IMG/VR virus record: IMGVR_UViG_3300007765_000024
Span: 1-32,864 of that record
Direction: 5' to 3' (one strand)
Length of the DNA: 32,864 nt
From: a virus
Position 1 is the stretch's first letter. Every line of letters starts with the position of its first letter. Shown here piece after piece: positions 26,667 through 32,864 of the stretch. The notes under the pieces were generated by a model. The model saw only the letters and a program-made list of their open reading frames with translations. It did not search any database and was not told where the DNA came from. Both the position numbers and the translations under genes were made by a program.

Positions 26667-28233
26667 TTTCAAAACTCCGTTCGAGCAAGATGTTTGCACT
26701 TGCTTCATTTGTAAAACTTCTTGCCCAATTATCGCAACATTCAACACTTTTCTCGCGTGTTTCTGCAACGGCAATTGCATCACGCCAAGTTGCAAGCAGC
26801 AACTGTGCTATTTTTGCAGCCTCAACACTACCGTTTTGACATTCGATTTGCCTACAAGCAGGTTCAAGAATCTCTTGCACTTTTTCTTGCAGGGTTTTAT
26901 CTTCAACAGATAGCCACTCTTGCCATTCTGCATCAGTTACCTTGTTTGCTTTTCTATTTGACGCGTTTCGGACAATTCCTACCGCACGATTGATGGAATC
27001 TGAAAGCCACGCACGATCGGCAGGCAAATCGGGTGTTTGTAAATCCTTTGCGACATCAACATCTGCAAAATTCAACGGTTGAATGTAGGAATCGCCACCG
27101 TCAACAGGATTCATGTTTTCGCGTGTTCTGATTTCATTTACGCTCATCCAACCAGTTTCGCGTGCTGTTCGATACGCAGCGAATCTTTCAGAAGTGTTAC
27201 CGCGTAGCATTTCCTCGGCAAGAAATTCTGCATAAACGGAACGATCTTCTACGCCGATCAACTTTTTGTTGATCTCTTGCTCCCACCGCCGCAGCCAAGG
27301 CATCAAAGTTTGTTGCATGTATGCTATTTGCTGGCTCTCAATGTTTGAAAAAGTGGCACGACTAAGATCGCCGATCATGTGTGGCGGCATTCGATAAATT
27401 CTTGCAATGTCTTGCAGTGCATATTGCCGTGCCTCCAGCCACTGCGCGTCACTGTGCGGGATTGAAAGTGAATTGAATTTCATCCCTTCTTCAAGAATTG
27501 CAGTTTTGCCAAGATTGTCTGAACCAGAATACATTCCATCCCAACCTTGCCGCAAACGCTTGCTTGCGTCTTCGCTTAATCTTGCGGGATGCGATAACAC
27601 GCCGCTTGGTCGGCTACTGTTTGCGAAGAAATTTCCGCCGCTCTTTTCCATTGCTTGTGAAATGCCAATCGTTTCGCGTGCGTACGAAATCGGCGAATAG
27701 CCGAGAATGCCGTCATGTCCAAGCCCGCGAATATGTAAAACTTTTTCGCTTGGCAAAAGCATACGGTTGTCATACTCATACCAAACTTCACCCTCGATAA
27801 CTTTCACTTGCATTTTGTCGGGCATTAAAACCCACAACGCAATTGGATCGCCCGCTCCATTGCGTTCAATTTCCGCATACGCATTGCCATGCAAAAGAAT
27901 GTGTGCCGTCATTGTTTCTTTGAACGTGAACGGTGTCATTTCAGGATTTGGTGCAGTATGCAAAAGCCTTGCAACTGGGTGCGAATCAATCGGTTGCCTT
28001 CCGCCGTTGTTATCTTTCGCGTAAACCTTGCAGGGTAAACTTGCAACATCTTCGGAAATTACACGCACGCAAGCGAACACTGCGGGTTGCCGAAGTGCGG
28101 AATCCGTTGAAACTCGTTCACCGCTTGCCGTTATTGAACCTGTAAAAACACCGCGCAGCCAATCTGTCGGGTTTGACAAACTCGCGCGAGTTTCTTTTTC
28201 GTTGCTGCCACGCAACCATTTAATTATTCCCAT
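26656..28233 (-). CDS. Portal protein (HK97 type)
   Basis: A 525-residue portal: ALRQPAVFACVRVISEDVAS, LLHGNAYAEIERNG, a stem/clip stretch, RYALQDIARIYRMPPHMIG-like helix (ARQYALQDIARIYRMPP) and SNIESQQIAYMQQTLMPWL. It forms the dodecameric channel at the head vertex. The C-terminal ~110 residues (after residue ~415) are helical and polar, longer than in compact portals. It starts one base after the terminase stop. Confidence 0.92.
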   Translation of the reverse strand: MGIIKWLRGSNEKETRASLSNPTDWLRGVFTGSITASGERVSTDSALRQPAVFACVRVISEDVASLPCKVYAKDNNGGRQPIDSHPVARLLHTAPNPEMTPFTFKETMTAHILLHGNAYAEIERNGAGDPIALWVLMPDKMQVKVIEGEVWYEYDNRMLLPSEKVLHIRGLGHDGILGYSPISYARETIGISQAMEKSGGNFFANSSRPSGVLSHPARLSEDASKRLRQGWDGMYSGSDNLGKTAILEEGMKFNSLSIPHSDAQWLEARQYALQDIARIYRMPPHMIGDLSRATFSNIESQQIAYMQQTLMPWLRRWEQEINKKLIGVEDRSVYAEFLAEEMLRGNTSERFAAYRTARETGWMSVNEIRTRENMNPVDGGDSYIQPLNFADVDVAKDLQTPDLPADRAWLSDSINRAVGIVRNASNRKANKVTDAEWQEWLSVEDKTLQEKVQEILEPACRQIECQNGSVEAAKIAQLLLATWRDAIAVAETREKSVECCDNWARSFTNEASANILLERSFENEQ

Positions 28234-29871
28234 TCAAAAAGTCTCCAAGCCGCGGTCTTCATAAACACTACCCTCATTATCGTCACCTGCTGCGCTTGCC
28301 CTGCCAATAGCGTTTACTGCTGCTGCGATCCCATCGATTTTCTCGTTTGATCTTTTCTTTGAAGGCTTCACGTTCCCTGCCGCGTCTTCTTCATGCGAAC
28401 AAACGCTTGCGTTCCAGCGAAGCACGGGATGATTGCCATGCCTGAATCTTTTCCCCATAATGTTTGCTTCTAATTCTTTTGATGGAGCGGATAAACTTCT
28501 AAAACCTTGACCACAAAACGCAACGTCAAAACCATCTTGCTGCAATTCAACAGAAAGAGCAGTTGCATTCCAGCGATCAATTGAAATCTCTTTTATGTCG
28601 TACATTTTGCCCAATTCATTTATTTTTTTGCGAATGTACGCGTAGTCGATCACATCGCCCTCGGTTGCGATCAAAAACTTGCCGTGTTCATCGCCTTCGT
28701 CACGCCAAATGTTATACGGCACGTGATCGTCACGTGATCTTTTGTAAATGTTTTCTGCTGGCACAAAGAAAAAAGGCAAGACATCGTAGCCCTTTCCTTC
28801 TTCATCCGTTCGCGGAAATACTAAAACCAACGCGGTCAAGTCAAGCGTTGATGACAAATCCAAGCCAGCATAACAAACTCGACCCTGCAACTCATCAAAA
28901 CTCATACGATCTTCACACTCATCGTAATGTTCCATTGAAAGCCAACGTTCGAGCGATTCAGTTGGTTGATTCAAATACAATCTGCGGAAAGCGTTTGCAT
29001 AACTTGGTAACGCCTTCGCCTTCGCACACTCCTGCTCATAAAATTCTTCTTGCACTGTAATTCCAAGTGCTGGGTTTACCTTTCGCCAAACTTCGGGATC
29101 ATCCCACGCATCATCCTTATCAGCAGCCCAGATTGCGGGCAAAAAACTTGGATCAACAACATCACCGCTTTGCACACCCCTTGCGAAGTTGTGAATGTCT
29201 CGCCAAAGTGTTGGCTCAGCAGTCCCTGCCGTTGTAATTGAAATGTTTATTGGCTGGATTCTTGCGCCTTGCGAAGTAACAAGTGCTTCGTAAAGTTCCC
29301 GCGCGTCTGGTTTTGTCCAAACATGAAGTTCATCGCAGATAACAGCACTTGCATTTAGACCGTGTGCAGTGCCAGAATCTGATGAAATGGCTTTCATTGA
29401 CGAACCAGTTGATTCAACAACGATTGCGTTTCGGTAAACTTTGCAAACTTTTGACAAAGTTTCATCGCGTTCAACGAATCTTTTGGCAATTCCAAACACA
29501 ATTGATGCTTGATCACGAGTTGACGCAGCAGCAACAACACTTGCGCCGCTTTCATTATCTGCAATCAAACAATACAAAGCCAAGCCTGCTGCCAAATGAG
29601 ACTTGCCCGTTTTTCTGGGCAACTCAACCAACCCAGACCTGAAACGCCTAGTTTGATCTGGACGGAGCCAACCAAACAAATTACCAACAACCGATTGTTG
29701 CCAATCCGAAAGAATAAATGGATCACCCGCCCATTTTCCAATATCGTGCTGCAAGAAGTTTTCAAAAAACTGAATTGGACGCAACGCAGCATCTGGATCA
29801 AACACACATTCCCCCGCCTGATCCTGTGGATCATAATCGGGCAATGGAAGTAATTCTAATTTATTATTCAT
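28234..29871 (-). CDS. Terminase large subunit
   Basis: A 545-residue packaging motor. N-terminal adaptor IQFFENFLQHDIGKWAGDPF, then Walker A LPRKTGKS (~84-91) and Walker B SAVICDELHVW (~183-190) of the ATPase, and a C-terminal nuclease with D in CYAGLDLSSTLDLTAL and a later DRWNATALSVEL. A closing EKIDGIAAAVNAIGRA helix is typical of HK97/phiE125-type terminases. It overlaps the small subunit by ATGA. Confidence 0.95.
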   Translation of the reverse strand: MNNKLELLPLPDYDPQDQAGECVFDPDAALRPIQFFENFLQHDIGKWAGDPFILSDWQQSVVGNLFGWLRPDQTRRFRSGLVELPRKTGKSHLAAGLALYCLIADNESGASVVAAASTRDQASIVFGIAKRFVERDETLSKVCKVYRNAIVVESTGSSMKAISSDSGTAHGLNASAVICDELHVWTKPDARELYEALVTSQGARIQPINISITTAGTAEPTLWRDIHNFARGVQSGDVVDPSFLPAIWAADKDDAWDDPEVWRKVNPALGITVQEEFYEQECAKAKALPSYANAFRRLYLNQPTESLERWLSMEHYDECEDRMSFDELQGRVCYAGLDLSSTLDLTALVLVFPRTDEEGKGYDVLPFFFVPAENIYKRSRDDHVPYNIWRDEGDEHGKFLIATEGDVIDYAYIRKKINELGKMYDIKEISIDRWNATALSVELQQDGFDVAFCGQGFRSLSAPSKELEANIMGKRFRHGNHPVLRWNASVCSHEEDAAGNVKPSKKRSNEKIDGIAAAVNAIGRASAAGDDNEGSVYEDRGLETF

Positions 29872-30350
29872 CCCGTGAGGAATTTCATCTTGTCCTCAGC
29901 CCTTGAAGTTTGCGAATCTTGCACGGTTTGTACGCGAGATCTTGCAGATGGTGTCAAACCAAATTCACAAAGCATATCTTTCAATTGTTTGGCGTAGGCT
30001 TTTGACATTGAAACGTATGGCGTTTGTTGCAAGTATTTTGTTTTGCCTGCATCGTCTTTGATCGGATAAACATCCCCATATTTTTTAAGCATATCTTGCG
30101 ATCTTCGCCAATTTGCATACGTTTCGCAAAGCAAAGCCAGTGCCGTTCGATCCGCAACAGTCAAAACATTCAGATCAACAAGCATTGGTGCAAGTTCGTC
30201 CCAACAAGCCTTGGCATTCTCACCAAGATATTCTGGCATTTCTGGAATTGCAACTTCGGGTTGCGGTTCGTTTTTATTTATGTCAGCACGCCACGAACCT
30301 CGAAGTTTTAACATCGCTGTTGGCGTTGGCTTTGTTCCTCTTTTACCCAT
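29868..30350 (-). CDS. Terminase small subunit (P27 family)
   Basis: A 160-residue small terminase: GKRGTKPTPTAMLKLRGSWR, then WDELAPMLVDLNVLTVADRT and a C-terminal LKDMLCEFGLTPSARSRVQ motif typical of the P27 family. It recognises packaging DNA. Its ATGGGTAA start overlaps the upstream methyltransferase stop by 8 bp, the same junction used by the next two upstream pairs. Confidence 0.9.
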   Translation of the reverse strand: MGKRGTKPTPTAMLKLRGSWRADINKNEPQPEVAIPEMPEYLGENAKACWDELAPMLVDLNVLTVADRTALALLCETYANWRRSQDMLKKYGDVYPIKDDAGKTKYLQQTPYVSMSKAYAKQLKDMLCEFGLTPSARSRVQTVQDSQTSRAEDKMKFLTG

Positions 30351-31101
30351 TTGATAATACCGCCTTTTTATTTGTTAGATTTTCCCAACGCTTCACAATC
30401 ACATCACAATACAACGGGTCAATCTCCATGCCGTAGCATTTGCGGTTGAGTTGTTCGCAAGCGATGAGTGTTGTTCCGCTTCCCATGAATGGGTCGAGAA
30501 CCAATCCATGCAAAGTCGTGCTGTTCTTTATTTGATAGCCGAACAATTCAACGGGCTTCATTGTTGGATGTTCTTTTGAATTGTGCGGTTTGTCAAACTC
30601 AAGCACTGTGGTTTGCTTTCTGTCTGAATACCAATTGTGTGATGCACCAGATTTCCACCCATACAAACATGGTTCATGTATCCAATGGTAGTCTTGCCTT
30701 CCCATAACCAAACTGCTCTTTTTCCATATCAAACACTGCTTTACTTCCTGACCGCAATCACGAATAGAACCCCTGAAATTATATCCTTCCGAATCAGAGT
30801 GCCACACATAAAACGCAGAACCAGATTCCATATTTATGAATGATTTTTCAAACACTGAATTTAAGAACATTCTGAATTCTTTATCTTCTTTGTGGTCGTT
30901 CTGCACCACCTTGCCATCTGCTCTGCGGTTTCTTGCTTTTGCTTGTTCTGGTGTTTCATTCATTCCCAATGCCACATTGTATGGTGGGTCTGTTAGAAGC
31001 ATGTCTGCCTTATCTCCATCCATCAACCTTGCAACATCATCTTCACTCGTTGAATCGCCACAGAGCAAGCGGTGTTTGGACTTCAGTTTCAACTTACCCA
31101 T
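30343..31101 (-). CDS. DNA N6/N4 methyltransferase (MTase 2)
   Basis: A 252-residue amino-methyltransferase of the beta-type motif order: DPPYNVAL (motif IV, catalytic) first, then DPFMGSGTTLIACEQ (motif I, SAM binding) near the C-terminus. It begins KLKLKSKHRLLCGDSTSEDD, the sequence that in fused ParB-methyltransferases follows GDLW-x-LG. Target base is uncertain. ATG 31101 is favoured over an in-frame start at 31119. Its N- and C-termini are nearly the same as MTase 1, a tandem duplication. Confidence 0.85.
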   Translation of the reverse strand: MGKLKLKSKHRLLCGDSTSEDDVARLMDGDKADMLLTDPPYNVALGMNETPEQAKARNRRADGKVVQNDHKEDKEFRMFLNSVFEKSFINMESGSAFYVWHSDSEGYNFRGSIRDCGQEVKQCLIWKKSSLVMGRQDYHWIHEPCLYGWKSGASHNWYSDRKQTTVLEFDKPHNSKEHPTMKPVELFGYQIKNSTTLHGLVLDPFMGSGTTLIACEQLNRKCYGMEIDPLYCDVIVKRWENLTNKKAVLSNG

Positions 31102-32101
31102 TGCACACCGCCTTCTCACCTGTCAAGTTCTCCCACCGCTTGACGATGACATCGCAATACAACGGGTCGATTTCCATGCCATAGCATTTGCGGTTCATTT
31201 GTTCGCAAGCGATAAGTTCTGGACAAGTTCCCGCAAAGGGAACGCCAACCGCATCGCCTTCTTCGCTGCTTGACTTGATTGCCCTCGCCACCATTTCCAC
31301 AGGCTTCGGTGTTGCGTGTCCATGTCGTTCTTCGCCTGAAACTCTTTCAAACTGCCACACATCCGTCATGTTGTCGTGGGTGTTATTGAAGAACGCTCTT
31401 GTTGCGTAAAACTCCCGCTTGAGTTCGTCATACTCCCGCTTGAATGCGCCATGCTCCCGCATTGCTTCATCTCGCCAAGTGTCGTATGTTTCTTTTGTTG
31501 GCATCATCCACTGAGATTTATCAAACCAATGACAACCACTCTTTTCGGAATGACCTGCCAAACGCTTGAACTTTGAAATACTCCACCCTGTTTTCTTCTT
31601 TTCTTTTTTCAGGTAGTTCACGATTGAATCCCACCCATGCCAATAGTTGTCGGCGTTGTTGTTGAAACCTTGCTCGCCAACCATGAAGAACAGGCAGCGT
31701 TCGGTCGCAGTAGCAAACATGCGGTGCTGTTCTGATCCCATGCCCATCGCGTTGCCCTTGTCCCACACAATCTCATTCCGCATGGTCAAGCGTTCCGAAT
31801 CCTGCAACCCGCCTTGATACCACAACCGCCATAAGTCCTCGGCGTTGCCCCAAATGTACACGCTCCCATTGTCTGCGGTTTTTGTTCGCCAAGCGTTCCA
31901 CCATTGCATCTGAAACTTGTCCAACTTTTCTGCGTACAAATTATCGTTTGCAATGCCGTCTTTCTCTTTTCCCATTCCATAGGGCGGGTCTGCGTGTATC
32001 ATCACAAGCGAAGCATCACCAACAAGACGAGCAACATTCTCGCTGTCTGTTGTATCGCCACACAACAAACGATGCTTGGATTTCAGTTTCAATTTACCCA
32101 C
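31094..32101 (-). CDS. DNA methyltransferase with altered motif I (MTase 1)
   Basis: A 335-residue protein starting at GTG 32101 with KLKLKSKHRLLCGDTTDSEN and DPPYGMGK (motif IV). The middle ~200 residues are unrelated to MTase 2 in length and may hold a larger recognition domain. Motif I reads GVPFAGTCPELIACEQ instead of DPF-x-GSG-x-T, so SAM binding may be weaker. The C-terminal CYGMEIDPLYCDVIVKRWE matches MTase 2. Overlaps neighbours by 8 bp on both sides. Confidence 0.75.
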   Translation of the reverse strand: MGKLKLKSKHRLLCGDTTDSENVARLVGDASLVMIHADPPYGMGKEKDGIANDNLYAEKLDKFQMQWWNAWRTKTADNGSVYIWGNAEDLWRLWYQGGLQDSERLTMRNEIVWDKGNAMGMGSEQHRMFATATERCLFFMVGEQGFNNNADNYWHGWDSIVNYLKKEKKKTGWSISKFKRLAGHSEKSGCHWFDKSQWMMPTKETYDTWRDEAMREHGAFKREYDELKREFYATRAFFNNTHDNMTDVWQFERVSGEERHGHATPKPVEMVARAIKSSSEEGDAVGVPFAGTCPELIACEQMNRKCYGMEIDPLYCDVIVKRWENLTGEKAVCNG

Positions 32102-32660
32102 AAGGACAATCCTTCATCTTCTTGCCTTCATCATAATCGTACCGCTTGCCACAATCTTCACATTCATAGTATGCACCAAGCAACCACAAATCGCCAACTT
32201 GCGTGATGGCTTCCTTTGGAACTTCTGGCACTTCATCTTCGACTACTTCACCAAGTCCAGCCGCGTTGTTGATCAATTCTTCTATTTCTTTTTCATCGAA
32301 GCCTGTCAAGGTTTCATCAATGTCAAAATCGTTCTGCAAACTTGCCAAAGTTTTTGCCAAAGCCTCATCATCCCACGCAGCAAGTTCAGCCGTTCGATTA
32401 TCCGCGATTGCAAACGCCGTTGCATCCACCCCTTCAAGATCGGTTTCTACAATTGAGATTTCTTTCCAGCCCAAATCCTTCGCTGCTGCGAGTGTTCCAT
32501 TTCCCGCAACAACAACCCCGTTCCGATCAACAACAATTGGTTTCTGTTGCCCAAACTTTTGCAGCGATGCCTTGATTGCATCGTGGTTTTTTGAATCGTG
32601 CAAACGAACGTTCGCGGGATCGTTACTCAGCGTTTCAACTTTTACTTTTTTGGTTCTCAT
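32094..32660 (-). CDS. ParB-like nuclease-domain protein with C-terminal zinc ribbon
   Basis: A 188-residue protein. Residues ~1-95 form a ParB/Srx domain: NDPANVRLHDSKN, FGQQKPIVVDRNGVVVAGNG then FAIADNRTAELA. Such domains usually head ParB-methyltransferase fusions ending GDLW-x-LG-x-HRLLCGD. Here GDLWLLG is followed by YYECEDCGKRYDYDEG and CPCG, a rubredoxin-like ribbon, then a stop; HRLLCGD appears in the next gene. So the fusion is split. AAGGATGA precedes ATG 32660. Confidence 0.8.
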   Translation of the reverse strand: MRTKKVKVETLSNDPANVRLHDSKNHDAIKASLQKFGQQKPIVVDRNGVVVAGNGTLAAAKDLGWKEISIVETDLEGVDATAFAIADNRTAELAAWDDEALAKTLASLQNDFDIDETLTGFDEKEIEELINNAAGLGEVVEDEVPEVPKEAITQVGDLWLLGAYYECEDCGKRYDYDEGKKMKDCPCG

Positions 32661-32738
32661 TGATTATCATCCTTACCCCCTTGCTCAAAAACTTGTGAAA
32701 AAAAACGCGTGGTCAATACCGGCGATTAGGTAACAAAA
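32661..32738. other. Gap at genome junction; candidate cos region
   Basis: This ~80 bp between the ParB-like gene and the terminal repeat has no gene. It includes a T-rich stretch and GGTCAATACCGGCGATTAGG with partial dyad symmetry, plus a run of seven G (minus strand) in the neighbouring repeat. HNH and terminase on either side make a packaging site plausible, but no cleavage position can be read. Confidence 0.35.
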
Positions 32739-32864
32739 CCTTGTAGCGATTAAACCTACCCCCCCTGTGTGTTGCAGCGTACCACAAAAATCATCTTGTG
32801 GCTTTGAAAACAATCTTGTCGCCTTGTGTTTTAACAGCATGACACTTGTTTCACAGTGGTTGAA
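32739..32864. repeat. Right copy of imperfect terminal direct repeat
   Basis: Matches 1-127 with six differences: T to C after the C-run, one fewer A at 32785-32790, and four base changes in the HNH coding part. In the minus-strand HNH frame two are synonymous, one is Asp to Gly, and one turns the conserved Cys of the last CxxC into TGA. So this partial HNH copy would be non-functional if real; it may reflect strain variants or end-of-contig errors. Confidence 0.85.

Noticed and set aside
26667-26795. Longer prohead protease start at 26795
   Set aside because: The extra 43 residues overlap the portal gene and do not fit the family's usual N-terminus.

Overview
The window reads as one essentially complete genome of a tailed bacteriophage, a siphovirus with an HK97-type head. 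Every gene I can support lies on the minus strand, so transcription runs from high to low coordinates. The last ~126 bp (from 32739) repeat the first ~126 bp with six differences, so this is probably a circular or terminally redundant molecule of about 32.74 kb opened inside the 3' end of an HNH endonuclease gene. I see no integrase, excisionase, repressor, tRNA or rRNA, which points to a strictly lytic phage. The host cannot be named from sequence alone. The DNRLRE and beta-solenoid fibres, the Cys-rich structural proteins and a possible lipoprotein hint at an environmental Gram-negative host; Planctomycetota is only a weak guess.

Layout in transcription order. (1) Packaging and head: ParB-like protein (32660), two tandem DNA methyltransferases, small and large terminase, portal, prohead protease, HK97-fold major capsid protein, and head-tail connectors. 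(2) Tail: tail terminator (DUF3168-like), tail tube, tail assembly chaperones G and G-T joined by a clear programmed -1 frameshift, tape measure protein, several tail/baseplate proteins, and two beta-solenoid fibre proteins. A metallophosphoesterase ends the block. (3) A structured ~520 bp non-coding region carries a terminator and the strong early promoter (12770-12798). (4) Early/replication block (12742 down to 2338): a chimeric PrimPol-like primase, many small unknown genes, a Sak4-like ATPase, an SSB-like protein, a replication-organiser protein with iteron-like repeats in its gene, a DUF551 protein, a cytosine-C5 methyltransferase with a second gene in another frame, a helicase-DUF551 remnant, a helicase-loader-like protein and a winged-helix protein. 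A terminator at 2256-2286 closes this block. (5) Late regulatory/lysis block: sigma-factor-like protein, PDDEXK resolvase, holin-like protein, an overlapping candidate lipoprotein/spanin, a 36-residue membrane peptide, an unknown protein, and the HNH nuclease. Across the circular junction the HNH gene lies just upstream of the packaging genes, as in HK97-like cos phages.

Genes are packed with ATGA, TAATG or 8-nt stop/start overlaps. Many early genes use a near-uniform ribosome-binding site of the form GAAAGGAA followed by A-rich spacing to ATG.

The most notable features are the methyltransferase locus, where two long frames start 2 nt apart and both look constrained; a 210-bp module copied onto two early genes, in one case fused to a primase; a helicase start fused to a DUF551 tail; the split ParB/methyltransferase cassette with repeated TGGGTAA junctions; and a lysis region without a recognisable endolysin.
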